Of a DNA stretch of 61,094 nucleotides, positions 53,657-61,094 are shown piece after piece (the stretch's first letter is position 1; each line of letters opens with the position of its first letter). A model generated the notes under the pieces. That model was not told where the DNA came from. It did not search any database and saw only the letters and a list, made by a program, of their open reading frames with translations. A program made the translations under genes and the position numbers. Source of the DNA: Nocardiopsis prasina DSM 43845 (GTDB taxonomy: Bacteria > Actinomycetota > Actinomycetes > Streptosporangiales > Streptosporangiaceae); NCBI RefSeq assembly GCF_000341265.1, contig NZ_ANAE01000087.1, positions 53,405-114,498 on the forward strand, in the 5' to 3' direction.

Positions 53657-53785
53657 GGGGGGTCTCTTTCGTGTGGGTTGGTGTGGGCGGTGGTGGTGGG
53701 GCTGGGAGGGTGGGGGGAGTTGTTCGAGCGTGGAGGGGGTCCTGTGGTGGGAGAGCCAGGTGTGCGTGGGGTGGAGGGGGAGTCC

Positions 53786-54196
53786 GTGCTGGAGGAGACG
53801 GATCCGTTCCTGGTGTTCTGGGGTGAGCGGCGTCTGTGCACGTTGGCGTCGCCGCGTCCGGACGGGAGTCTGCACCAGGTGCCGGTGGGGGTGACCTATG
53901 ACCCGGAGCGGCACGTGGCGCGGGTGATCTCCGCGGGGTCGAGTTTCAAGGTGCGCAACCTTGAGGCGAGGCCGGGGGCGCGGGTGTCGGTGTGTCAGGT
54001 GGAGGGGCGCCTGTGGTCGACGTTGGAGGGTGAGGCGTGGGTGAGTCGTGATCCGGAGGCGGTGGCTGAGGCGGTGCGCCGGTACGCGTTGCGGTATCGG
54101 GAGCCGCGTGAGAATCCGGATCGGGCGGTGATCGAGATCGTGGTGACGCGGGTGATGGGGAACGTGCGGCCCGAGCGTTCGGGGATCGTTCCCTGA
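53786..54196 (+). CDS. PPOX-class flavin/F420-dependent oxidoreductase
   Basis: A 136-residue split-barrel protein of the pyridoxamine-5'-phosphate-oxidase-like superfamily (ERRLCTLASPRPDGSLHQVPVGV, ISAGSSFKVRNLEARPGARVSVCQVEGRLWSTLEGEAWV). Many actinobacterial members use F420 or FMN; cofactor not assignable. The start GTG was chosen for ggagggggag four bases upstream. Confidence 0.82.
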   Translation: MLEETDPFLVFWGERRLCTLASPRPDGSLHQVPVGVTYDPERHVARVISAGSSFKVRNLEARPGARVSVCQVEGRLWSTLEGEAWVSRDPEAVAEAVRRYALRYREPRENPDRAVIEIVVTRVMGNVRPERSGIVP

Positions 54197-54206
54197 GGGT
54201 GGGTGT

Positions 54207-54247
54207 GGGGGCTGGTGTGCTGGGTGGGCGCGCCGGTCCCCTTTTTT
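54207..54247 (+). terminator. Terminator with six-T tail after the PPOX gene
   Basis: ggggctgg/ccggtcccc stem (G-U tolerated) with a larger loop, then TTTTTT. Confidence 0.55.
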
Positions 54248-54260
54248 GTGTGTGTGGGGG

Positions 54261-55283
54261 TCAGGTGGTGAGGGTCTTGGCGGCGAGGTCGGCGTCGGCT
54301 TCGGTGTTGTACAGGTGGAAGGCCAGGCGGGTGTGGCCGTCGCGTTCGGTGGCCATGATGCCGGCTTGGCGCAGGGTGGTCAGGGCGTCGGGGTGGTTGA
54401 CGGTGGTGATGGCGGAGTGGGCGGGGGGTTGGTCGAGGTGGGCGCGGAAGCGGTCGGCGAGGCGGGTGTTGTGGGTGTGGATGTGGTTGGTGCCGTGGTG
54501 GAGGAGGGTGTCCAGGGCGGGTGCGGCGGCGACGGCGGCGAGCCAGTTGGGGGAGAGGTCGAAGGCGCGGGCGGTGGGGTCGGGGGTGAAGTGGTCGCGG
54601 TAGAAGGCGGTGGTGGGGTCGGCGTCGGCGAGGGGTCCGGCGTTGGTGGGGCGTAGTTGGGTGCGTAGGTGGGGGGAGAGGTAGGCCATGGCCAGGCCTC
54701 GGGGTGCCATGAGCCATTTGTAGGCGGAGCAGACGAGGGCGTCGAAGCGGGTGGCGTCGAGGGGGAGCCAGCCTGCTGCTTGGGTGGCGTCGGCCAGGAC
54801 GAGGGTGTGGTGGGTGCGGGCGGCGGTGAGGATGTCGTCGGTGGGGGCGAGGGCGCCGTTGGAGGATTGGACGGGGCTGTAGGCGACGAGGTGTGTGGTG
54901 GGGATGATGTGGTCGGCCAGGGCGTGCAGGGGTGCGGTGTGCACGGTGATGCCTCGGTCGGCCTGGGCGTGGAAGGGGAAGGTGGTGGAGGTGAATTCGC
55001 CTTCGGGGAGGAGGATGTGGGCGCCGTCGGGGAGGGAGGCGGCGATGGTGCCGACGAGTTGGGCGGTGCTGGCGCCCAGGGTGATGTCGTCGGTGGGGGC
55101 GTTGAGGAGTTGGGCGAAGCGGGTGCGGGTGGTTTCGGTGGCCTGGTTCCAGTGGTGGGGGTTGGCGGTGGCGGTGTGCCAGGCGTGGGTGGCGTGGGTG
55201 AGGGCCTGGTGTGCGGTGGTGGGTGGGATGCCGTACTGGGCGGTGTTGAGCCAGACGGTGTCGGTGTTCCACAGGCTGTCCAT
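54261..55283 (-). CDS. Class V PLP aminotransferase (isopenicillin-N-epimerase-like)
   Basis: A 340-residue PLP-fold protein. Key parts are WLNTAQYGIPPTTAHQAL, LVLADATQAAGWLPLD and the PLP-lysine region ALVCSAYKWLMAPRGLAMAYLS. It is shorter than the + strand aminotransferase at 51487 and differs strongly, so it is not a recent copy. It sits divergently from the flavoprotein gene at 55424; the joint layout suggests no certain pathway. Confidence 0.87.
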   Translation of the reverse strand: MDSLWNTDTVWLNTAQYGIPPTTAHQALTHATHAWHTATANPHHWNQATETTRTRFAQLLNAPTDDITLGASTAQLVGTIAASLPDGAHILLPEGEFTSTTFPFHAQADRGITVHTAPLHALADHIIPTTHLVAYSPVQSSNGALAPTDDILTAARTHHTLVLADATQAAGWLPLDATRFDALVCSAYKWLMAPRGLAMAYLSPHLRTQLRPTNAGPLADADPTTAFYRDHFTPDPTARAFDLSPNWLAAVAAAPALDTLLHHGTNHIHTHNTRLADRFRAHLDQPPAHSAITTVNHPDALTTLRQAGIMATERDGHTRLAFHLYNTEADADLAAKTLTT

Positions 55284-55423
55284 GGGTGGGGAGCCTAGGG
55301 CATGGTGGGTGGGGTTGCGTGGTGGGGGCGGTTTCCACCTGGTGTTTTGCTGTTCTGGCAAGGTTTGTTGTCGGGTGGTGGGGTGGGGGTGAGTATGGGG
55401 GCACGAACTCAGGGAGGTCTGTG

Positions 55424-56380
55424 ATGAACGCACCCGTGCACGATGTGGATGTCGTGGTGGTCGGTGGTGGTGTGGCTGGTTTGGCGGGCGCTTTGGTGCT
55501 GGCTCGGGCGCGCCGGTCGGTGTTGGTGGTGGACGAGGGGCGTCCGCGTAACGCCCCTGCTGAGGGGGTGCACGGACTGCTGGGGTCGGAGGGGGTCGCC
55601 CCGGGGGAGCTGTTGGAGCGCGGCCGCGCGGAGGTGGCTTCCTACGGGGGTGTGGTCGCCTCGGGGCGGGTGGTGTCGGTGGAGCGGGCCGGGTCGGGGT
55701 TTCGGGTCGGGTGTGAGGACGGTTCGGTGGTCGTGGCCCGGCGGTTGCTGGTGACCACGGGGTTGGTGGACGAGCTGCCCGACATCGCGGGGTTGGCCGA
55801 GCACTGGGGTTCGGGGGTGCTGCACTGCCCGTACTGCCACGGGTGGGAGGTGCGTGATGAGCCGGTGGCGGTGGTGGCCGACGGTCCGGTGGCGGTGCAC
55901 GCGGGACTGTTGTGGCGGCAGTGGACCGATCGGGTGACGGTGTTCGCCGACCCTGACCGGGACATGGGCCCGCAGGGGCGGGAGAAGCTGCTGGCACGCG
56001 GGGTGACCGTGGTCGACACCCCGGTCCGGGCGGTGGAGTCCGACGACCGGGGGGTGAGCGGGGTGCGCACTCGCGACGGCGCGGTGGTCGCGGTGCGTGC
56101 GGTGGTGGTGCCCACGTTCATGCGTGCGCGTGCGGGGCTGCTGACCGATCTGGGGGTGGCGGTGAGCGAGCAGCGGATGGGTGAGCACGTCATGGGCACC
56201 CACGTGGAGGTGGACGCGATGGGTGCGACCTCGGTGCCGGGGGTGTGGGCGGCGGGCAACGTCACCTCGCTGAGTGAGCAGGTGATCGGGTCGGCCGCGG
56301 CGGGTAACCGGGCGGGGGCGGCGATCAACGCCGACCTGGTCATGGCCGAGGCCCAGTCGGCTCTGGACCGGGCCCACTAG
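55424..56380 (+). CDS. Thioredoxin-reductase-like FAD/NAD(P) oxidoreductase
   Basis: A 318-residue flavoprotein: N-terminal FAD motif VVVVGGGVAGLAGALVLARARRSVLVVDEG (residues about 9-38), redox pair CPYC in HCPYCHGWEVRDEP (about 139-142), and the C-terminal FAD motif GVWAAGNVTSLSEQVIGSAAAGNRAGAAIN. The length and HCPYCHG match the actinobacterial TrxB-like branch rather than classic TrxB. Physiological partner unknown. agggaggt precedes the ATG. Confidence 0.9.
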   Translation: MNAPVHDVDVVVVGGGVAGLAGALVLARARRSVLVVDEGRPRNAPAEGVHGLLGSEGVAPGELLERGRAEVASYGGVVASGRVVSVERAGSGFRVGCEDGSVVVARRLLVTTGLVDELPDIAGLAEHWGSGVLHCPYCHGWEVRDEPVAVVADGPVAVHAGLLWRQWTDRVTVFADPDRDMGPQGREKLLARGVTVVDTPVRAVESDDRGVSGVRTRDGAVVAVRAVVVPTFMRARAGLLTDLGVAVSEQRMGEHVMGTHVEVDAMGATSVPGVWAAGNVTSLSEQVIGSAAAGNRAGAAINADLVMAEAQSALDRAH

Positions 56381-56398
56381 GCACCCCGAAGACGGGGC

Positions 56399-56437
56399 GG
56401 GGCGCCCGAGCCGCCCGCACGCGGCTTCGGGCGCCCC
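56399..56437. terminator. Bidirectional hairpin between flavoprotein and phosphatase genes
   Basis: ggggcgcccgagccgc pairs with gcggcttcgggcgcccc apart from one bulged base; 16 bp of pairing. Confidence 0.75.
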
Positions 56438-56453
56438 CAGGGGGAGGGTCCGG

Positions 56454-57755
56454 TCAGGACGTGGTGGTCACGCGTTTGCCCTGGTCGTCCTTGACGATGG
56501 TGAAGGAGTCCACGACCCGGCCGTCGGCGGTGCGCGCGACGTACTCCAGGGTGGGGCCGTCCACCTCCACGGTCTGGAAGGTCTGGGTGTCGGTGAGCTG
56601 GACGCGGGCCTCGGCGCCGTTCGCGGTCCAGTTGTCGTCCCGGGCGTCGTACATCTTGGGTCCGGTGACCGTGACCGCGTACACCGGGCCGGTGTGGGTG
56701 CGGGGGTCCTCGGTGCGGTTCGCGGTCAGGTTGCCGCGGCTGTAGGAGTGGTCGTGGCCCTGGAGGACCAGGTCCACGTCGTGCTTCTCCAGGGTCGGGA
56801 GCCAGGACTGGCGCAGGGGGGCGTTGTCGCGGCCGGGGCTGTTGGAGAAGACCGGGTGGTGGAAGGTGACCACGGTCCACGGGTGGGGGTTGTCGTCCAG
56901 GACCTGGTCGAGCCACTCCTGCTGGGTGTCCAGCCACGCGCCGGGGCGCAGTGGGGTGGTGTTGCGGTAGTTGGAGTTCAGGACCACGAACCGGACGCCC
57001 TGGTAGTCGGTGTGGTAGACGGTCTCGTTCAGGTCGGCGCCCTGGGTGGGGCCGTTGCCCGCGCCGGGGAACTGCGGGGTCCAGTGGTCGCTGAGGTTGC
57101 TGCCGGAGTACTCGTGGTTGCCGGGTGCGGTCACGTGGTTGATGCCGCCGGTGGTCCGGGTGCCGAAGGCGTTGTACCACTCTCCCCACTGGGAGTCGCT
57201 GTTGGCGTGGTCGATCAGGTCTCCGGCGTGCACGGCGAGTTCGGCGTCGGGTGCGGCGGCCAGGGCGGCGCGTACCACCGGGGCGGCGCCCGAGGTGATG
57301 TCGTTCTGGATGTCGCCGAAGTACAGGAAGCTGAAGGGGTCGGCGTCCTGGGAGGCGGTGGTGAAGGTGTGCCAGTCGCCGACGGTGCGGTCGCCGTCGC
57401 CCACCCGGTAGCGGTAGGTGGTGTCGGGGGTCAGGCCGGTGGCGGTGGCGGCGTAGTGGGTGGCGCCCGCGTGGCCGCTGACGTGCCCTGGGACGGGGGT
57501 GACCTGGTCGGGGTCGGTGCTGGGGGCGATCTCCAGGACGGCGTCGGGGCCGTGGTCGGCGCGCCAGGTCACGGTCTGGGAGGTGGCGGGGTCGGCGGTG
57601 GGGGACAGGGTGAGGCGTTCGGGGGCCTGCTGGGCGGCGGCGGTGACGGGCAGGGCCACGACGGGGGTCAGGGTCAGGGCGCTGGCGCCGAGCAGGGCCA
57701 GGGCGTGGCGGATGCGCAGCGGGCGGCGTGTGGCCGAGCGGGGGGAGGCGGTCAT
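56454..57755 (-). CDS. Secreted purple-acid-phosphatase-like metallophosphoesterase
   Basis: A 433-residue exported enzyme. A long twin-arginine-like start (RRPLRIRHALALLGAS, residues about 10-25) leads to the signal cleavage near AAAQQ. A fibronectin-III-like N-domain (about 50-135) precedes the metallophosphoesterase domain with YFGDIQ, VHAGDLIDHANSD, APGNHEY, TFHHPVF and LQGHDHSYSR. All the usual metal ligands are visible. Phosphate-linked function is expected; no Pho box was identified. Confidence 0.92.
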   Translation of the reverse strand: MTASPRSATRRPLRIRHALALLGASALTLTPVVALPVTAAAQQAPERLTLSPTADPATSQTVTWRADHGPDAVLEIAPSTDPDQVTPVPGHVSGHAGATHYAATATGLTPDTTYRYRVGDGDRTVGDWHTFTTASQDADPFSFLYFGDIQNDITSGAAPVVRAALAAAPDAELAVHAGDLIDHANSDSQWGEWYNAFGTRTTGGINHVTAPGNHEYSGSNLSDHWTPQFPGAGNGPTQGADLNETVYHTDYQGVRFVVLNSNYRNTTPLRPGAWLDTQQEWLDQVLDDNPHPWTVVTFHHPVFSNSPGRDNAPLRQSWLPTLEKHDVDLVLQGHDHSYSRGNLTANRTEDPRTHTGPVYAVTVTGPKMYDARDDNWTANGAEARVQLTDTQTFQTVEVDGPTLEYVARTADGRVVDSFTIVKDDQGKRVTTTS

Positions 57756-57917
57756 CAGGGGGTCGCCTTCGTGTGGGGGCGGGACGCTGGTGAGGCTAGC
57801 CAAGGGCGTGTAACGGAGTGTGAACGCGGGGGGACGGTGAGCCTGCCTGGGGTCGACGAAGGGGCGGGAGTCTAGGCTGATGTGGTTGTGGCCCCCCACC
57901 CCCCTTTGAGGTGTTCG

Positions 57918-58886
57918 ATGCGTGCCTTCTCTCCCACAGCCCCCTTGAAGGAACTGGCCCGTCGCGCCCTGGGAGGTCGGGGCCGTGTCGTGGGCGTGGA
58001 GCGGTTGCGCGGCGGCACGAAGAAGGGCGTGTACCGGTTGGTGCTGGCCGATGACTCCAGTGTCGTCGCCTACGTGTGGAGTGGCGCGGAGAACTACTGG
58101 CCGGAGCCGCACACCGGGGAGGGGCCCTTCGCGCACGCTGACGGCCTGGACCTGTTCGTGGGTGCCACCGAGGCGTTGGCGTCGGTGGGGGTGCGTACCC
58201 CGCGTGTGTTGTGGGTGGAGCGCGACCACCGGGAGTTGGGCGCGGACGTGGCTCTGGTGGAGGACGTGGGTGGCCCCACGCTGGAGGAGCACATGGCCCA
58301 CGGTGATCCCGCCTTCGTGCGGGGGGTGCTGGGCCGGTTGGGTGAGGCGTTGGCGGCGATGGGCACCCGTTCGGAGGCGGGGGTGGGAAAGGTGTCGCGG
58401 CCGCTGGTGCGGGATCGTTCGTGTGCGGAGCTGGTGGTGGAGCACGCGTTGGTGGATCTGGACGAGGGGGCGCGGCGCAGGCCGGAGTTGGCGGAGGTCT
58501 CCTCCCGGGTGCGGGTGCGGTTGGACGAGTTGTTCGAACGGGTGGGGCCCAGGTTCGAACACGGGTTGGTGCACAGCGAACTGGGGCCCGACCACGTGTT
58601 GGTGGACCCGGCGGGGGAGCCGGTGCTGATCGACGTCGAGGGGTTGATGTTCTTCGACGTCGAGTGGGAGCACGTGTTCCTGCGGTTCCGGTTCGGTGAC
58701 CTGTACCGGTACCTGGAGCGGCCGGGGTTGGACCCGGCGCGCACGGAGTTGTACACGTGGGCCGAGCACCTGTCGTTGGTGGCAGGGCCGTTGCGGTTGT
58801 TGGACGGGGACTATCCTGACCGGGCTGAGATGTTGGGCATCGTGGAGTACCACCTGGGGCGGGTGGTGGCGCTGGCTCGGGAGTGA
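57918..58886 (+). CDS. Aminoglycoside-phosphotransferase-like kinase-fold protein
   Basis: A 322-residue APH-fold protein. The Lys region (GTKKGVYRLVLADDSSVVAYVW) and acidic helix are followed by the catalytic loop FEHGLVHSELGPDHVLVD (residues about 213-230), where the usual Asp is Glu and the Asn is His, and the metal region VLIDVEGLMFFDVEWEHVFL. This variant loop probably defines a separate subfamily; resistance to an antibiotic should not be assumed. gagg precedes the ATG. Confidence 0.82.
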   Translation: MRAFSPTAPLKELARRALGGRGRVVGVERLRGGTKKGVYRLVLADDSSVVAYVWSGAENYWPEPHTGEGPFAHADGLDLFVGATEALASVGVRTPRVLWVERDHRELGADVALVEDVGGPTLEEHMAHGDPAFVRGVLGRLGEALAAMGTRSEAGVGKVSRPLVRDRSCAELVVEHALVDLDEGARRRPELAEVSSRVRVRLDELFERVGPRFEHGLVHSELGPDHVLVDPAGEPVLIDVEGLMFFDVEWEHVFLRFRFGDLYRYLERPGLDPARTELYTWAEHLSLVAGPLRLLDGDYPDRAEMLGIVEYHLGRVVALARE

Positions 58887-59041
58887 GGGCGAGCGTCACT
58901 GCCGGGTGGTGATCCCGCCCTGGTCCAGGACGCCCGTGCCTGTCGATTCTCCTTCTTTCGTGTTCCCGTGTTGGCCCCGTGGCCCTCCTCGTCCGGTGTG
59001 TTCTTGTGTCTGTTCGAGCCAACACCCATGGAGGGGAACTG

Positions 59042-59824
59042 ATGATCGACACCGGCCTCGCGGGACGCACCGTCCTGGTCACGGGCGGTTCCGGCAACAT
59101 CGGCGCGGCGATCAGCCGCGCCTTCGCCGCGCAGGGGGCGCGCGTGGCCGTCCACTGTCTGGCACAGGAGCGGCCCGCGCCCAAGGACACCGTGTGGGCG
59201 CACGTGACCCCCGACGAGGAGGAGGCCCACCGGTTGTCGAGCGAGCTGGGCCACGGTTCCTTCGCTGTGAGCGCCGACCTGTCCGACCCCGAGGGGCCGT
59301 CCCTTCTTGCGGGTGAGGTGGCCGAGCGGGCCGGGGCGGTCCACGTGCTGGTCAACAACGCCGCGCACTGTGAGAGCCCCGACGGTGTCGGGTCGTTCAC
59401 GCACGCCTCGTTGGAGCGCCACTACCGGGTCAACGCCGTCGCTCCGGCCGTGCTGACCTCCGAGGTCGTGGGGCGGCGCCGGGAGGGGGAGCCCCTGTGC
59501 GTCGTGAACATCTCCACCGACGCGGCGCGGGCCTTTCCCGGCCAGACCGGTTACGGGACGTCGAAGGCGGCGTTGGAGGCGTTGACCCGGTCGATGGCGT
59601 TGGACCTGGCCGGGAGCGGTGTGCGTGTGAACGCGGTCGCTCCGGGGCCGGTCCAGACGGGGTGGATGGACGCGGAGCTGCTGGAGCGGGCCCGGGAGGT
59701 GATTCCGATGGGTCGGGTGGGTGAGCCGGGCGACATCGCTGACGCGGTGGTGTTCCTGGCCTCCCATCAGGCCCGTTGGGTGACGGGGCAGGTGGTGCAG
59801 GTCGCGGGCGGCCACGCCCTGTGA
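59042..59824 (+). CDS. Short-chain dehydrogenase/reductase
   Basis: A 260-residue Rossmann oxidoreductase with TGGSGNIG (cofactor loop, residues about 14-21), NNAAH, catalytic Ser in CVVNISTDAARAF, YGTSK (Tyr and Lys) and NAVAPGPVQTGWM. Substrate unknown. ggagggga precedes the ATG at good spacing. Confidence 0.92.
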   Translation: MIDTGLAGRTVLVTGGSGNIGAAISRAFAAQGARVAVHCLAQERPAPKDTVWAHVTPDEEEAHRLSSELGHGSFAVSADLSDPEGPSLLAGEVAERAGAVHVLVNNAAHCESPDGVGSFTHASLERHYRVNAVAPAVLTSEVVGRRREGEPLCVVNISTDAARAFPGQTGYGTSKAALEALTRSMALDLAGSGVRVNAVAPGPVQTGWMDAELLERAREVIPMGRVGEPGDIADAVVFLASHQARWVTGQVVQVAGGHAL

Positions 59825-59879
59825 CCCTGGGCGGTGGGGGGTGGGGCCGCTCGGTTTCGGGTCGGGCGGTCCCGCGCCG

Positions 59880-60045
59880 CGACGGCGGCTCGTCGACGCG
59901 GGCGGGGCCGCGCGTTCGCCTGTTTTCCTCGTCCCGTGGCTGGAGAAGGCAGAACTCGTTGCCCTCGGGATCGCGTAGCACCACCCAGGGGGTGTTCGCG
60001 GGCTGGCCCACGGCGGCGCCGGGTCGCGCGGTTCCCGGGGTTGAC
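59880..60045 (-). pseudogene. C-terminal remnant of a VOC/glyoxalase-like gene
   Basis: On the minus strand, the frame reads ANTPWVVLRDPEGNEFCLLQPRD, the typical last beta strands of a glyoxalase/VOC domain. The rest of the domain is absent: the upstream side runs straight into the operator and promoter of the next gene. The remnant is about 40 recognisable codons and is probably decaying. Confidence 0.6.
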
Positions 60046-60064
60046 AGCACCCCTTCATGGAATC

Positions 60065-60084
60065 TACTTTCTTTTTGGAAAGTA
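60065..60084. promoter_or_regulatory. Operator-like dyad upstream of the membrane-protein/regulator pair
   Basis: TACTTTC-TTTTTG-GAAAGTA, a perfect 7-bp inverted repeat with a 6-base spacer, ending 4 bases before the ATG at 60089. It likely binds the winged-helix regulator encoded downstream. Confidence 0.65.
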
Positions 60085-60088
60085 ATTG

Positions 60089-60580
60089 ATGAACGGACAG
60101 GAGATGGTCTTGGACGCCGACCCCACACCCCCGCTCGACCAGGCCGCCGAGGCCCGCCGCAGGCTCGCCGCCCACACCGCACCGCCCGCCTCCTTCTGGG
60201 TCGTCCAGGCGGTCGGCTGCACGTTGGTCGCCGGGCTGCCGATCTGGATGCCCCTGCTGTCCATCGACGCCCGCTACCTCCAGTGGATCCTGGTCGTGGT
60301 GGCCCTGGCGGCGGCTGGCCTGAGCTGGGTTCGTCGACGGCGCACCGGTGTCACCCTGCCGCGCTGGGCCAGCGCCTACCCCAGCGCCCGGCGCCCGCGC
60401 GTGGTCGTCATGATCGTCACGGTCCTCGGACTGATCGCCATCCACACCCTGGTCGGACGGGGACAGGAGGGCCTGGCCCTGGCCGTGCTGGGACCCGTGG
60501 CGCTGGCCTCGCTGGGCGGCTACCTGTGGGTGCACGCCTCCATGCGCCGTGACATCGAGGACGGCCGGGTACGGGCGTGA
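60089..60580 (+). CDS. Small integral membrane protein paired with a winged-helix regulator
   Basis: A 163-residue protein with four hydrophobic segments (about residues 30-48, 53-75, 103-120 and 127-146) separated by short basic loops (RRRRTG, ARRPR). The stop overlaps the next start (GTGA). I do not recognise the family; such pairs occur in actinomycetes. The start is ATG 60089 (a TTG one codon earlier is possible). The AT-rich dyad and operon suggest regulation by its partner. Confidence 0.75.
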   Translation: MNGQEMVLDADPTPPLDQAAEARRRLAAHTAPPASFWVVQAVGCTLVAGLPIWMPLLSIDARYLQWILVVVALAAAGLSWVRRRRTGVTLPRWASAYPSARRPRVVVMIVTVLGLIAIHTLVGRGQEGLALAVLGPVALASLGGYLWVHASMRRDIEDGRVRA

Positions 60581-60879
60581 ACGCTCAGCGCCACACGGAA
60601 CTGGAGACCGGCCCCCGCCTGGCGATGTGCGCGCTCCTCCAGGGCGCCAAGTGGATCGACTTCGCCACCGTGCGCGACCTGATCGGCATCAGCGACCCGA
60701 TGGTCTCCAAACACAGCCGCACCCTGGAGGACGCCGGCTACCTGGAGGTCCGCAAGGGAGCGGTCGGTCGCCGCCCCAAGACCTGGTTCCGCCTGACCCC
60801 CCAGGGGCGCACGGCCCTGGCGAGCCACCTGGCCTGGCTGAACGAGCTGGGGTCGACCACCACCGACGAGGCCCCCTGA
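60577..60879 (+). CDS. Winged-helix (HTH_34-type) transcriptional regulator
   Basis: A 100-residue DNA-binding protein made almost wholly of one winged helix (RLAMCALLQGAKWIDFATVRDLIGISDPMVSKHSRTLEDAGYLEVRKGAVGRRPKTWFRLTPQGRTAL). It resembles small ArsR/MarR-like proteins without sensor domains. It is translationally coupled to the membrane protein and probably represses the operon through the dyad at 60065. Confidence 0.87.
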   Translation: MNAQRHTELETGPRLAMCALLQGAKWIDFATVRDLIGISDPMVSKHSRTLEDAGYLEVRKGAVGRRPKTWFRLTPQGRTALASHLAWLNELGSTTTDEAP

Positions 60880-60891
60880 AGTCGAGCACCC

Positions 60892-60928
60892 GCCCCCGCC
60901 GCCCGGATCACGCCCGGGAGGCGGGGGC
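60892..60928. terminator. GC-rich hairpin after the regulator gene
   Basis: gcccccgcc/ggcgggggc with an inner gcccggatcacgcccggg hairpin; it lies between two convergent genes, so it may serve both. Confidence 0.6.
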
Positions 60929-61018
60929 CGCTCGCTGCTCCCGAATGCCCGGTACGGACGGGGCGACCACATGAGGCGGTCACCCCACGGCCCTCCCGGA
61001 CACGCCCCGACGCGCTCC

Positions 61019-61094
61019 TCACTCCTGCACGGAGGTCCCCGGTGCGATCTCGTACGCCCTCCGAATCAGCGCGGGGCGGCGGGCGCCGGTGGCG
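61019..61094 (-). CDS. C-terminal end of an unidentified protein (partial)
   Basis: On the minus strand the frame ends RRAYEIAPGTSVQE before a stop at 61019-61021. The plausible residue composition and the hairpin just beyond the stop suggest a real gene entering from the right. Too short to identify. Confidence 0.35.
   Translation of the reverse strand, partial: ATGARRPALIRRAYEIAPGTSVQE

Noticed and set aside
58535..58570. Two TTCGAAC half-sites resembling an SOS box
   Set aside because: They are about 20 bases apart in the same orientation, with wrong spacing, and inside a coding region.
57918..58886. Antibiotic resistance gene call for the APH-fold protein
   Set aside because: The catalytic loop is non-standard and nothing in the context points to an aminoglycoside substrate.

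Overview
The window is very GC-rich chromosomal DNA with GTG and TTG starts. Its gene families are typical of Actinobacteria: Rv2578c-type radical SAM protein, SoxR with an Fe-S cluster, PASTA protein, DUF574 methyltransferase, DUF2332, DUF1918/DUF1876 and the MoxR/DUF58/VWA cluster. The style fits a Nocardiopsis-like filamentous actinomycete. That placement is inference from gene style, not from any marker gene. No rRNA, tRNA, transposase, integrase or phage structural gene was seen.

Region 1 (1-4326) is an aromatic catabolism operon: FAD monooxygenase (cut by the window edge), homogentisate dioxygenase hmgA, an unknown translationally coupled gene, and fumarylacetoacetase fahA, closed by a strong terminator. 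Region 2 (4380-9690) holds a membrane protein/TetR pair behind a perfect palindrome, a DUF574 methyltransferase, an accessory winged-helix/zinc-finger protein with an AT-richer upstream region, an orphan two-repeat type I-E CRISPR array, and an AlkD-like protein. Region 3 (9690-16290) has a pseudokinase-PASTA-chitin-binding fusion, a YrhK-like protein, a radical SAM protein under a probable LexA box, glutaminase-STAS, and a divergent VOC/DUF1801 pair separated by a 21-bp perfect inverted repeat.

Region 4 (16290-25160) has TetR/aldehyde dehydrogenase with a shared operator, two tandem polysaccharide deacetylases, a pyroglutamyl-peptidase-like protein whose catalytic Cys is Ser, an ALDH7-type aminoadipate-semialdehyde dehydrogenase, and ohrR-ohr. 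Region 5 (25180-37200) is mostly housekeeping: paired CNNM/CorC membrane proteins, two RNA methyltransferases, DUF1918/DUF1876, an APC permease, a HAD-NUDIX pair, the moxR-DUF58-VWA operon, and a divergent membrane protein carrying only a kinase N-lobe.

Region 6 (37200-58900) contains a HipA-like kinase/DUF3037 pair, a Bcr/CflA exporter, a degenerate acyl-CoA synthetase, a two-component system with an adjacent secreted protein, peptide deformylase, RNase HI, SoxR, a degenerate ABC ATPase, DUF2332, adenine deaminase, two class V aminotransferases flanking a proline iminopeptidase and a PPOX protein, a thioredoxin-reductase-like flavoprotein, a purple acid phosphatase and a phosphotransferase. 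Much of this block is strikingly G/T-rich on the + strand whichever strand is coding, so minus-strand products are His/Thr/Pro-rich. Region 7 (58900-61094) has an SDR enzyme, a VOC relic, a membrane protein/winged-helix pair with its own operator-like dyad, and the end of another gene.

Most transcription units end in long GC-rich hairpins without a U-tract, and these mark operon boundaries well. Recurring themes are regulator/target pairs with visible palindromes and several proteins that keep an enzyme fold but have lost catalytic residues.
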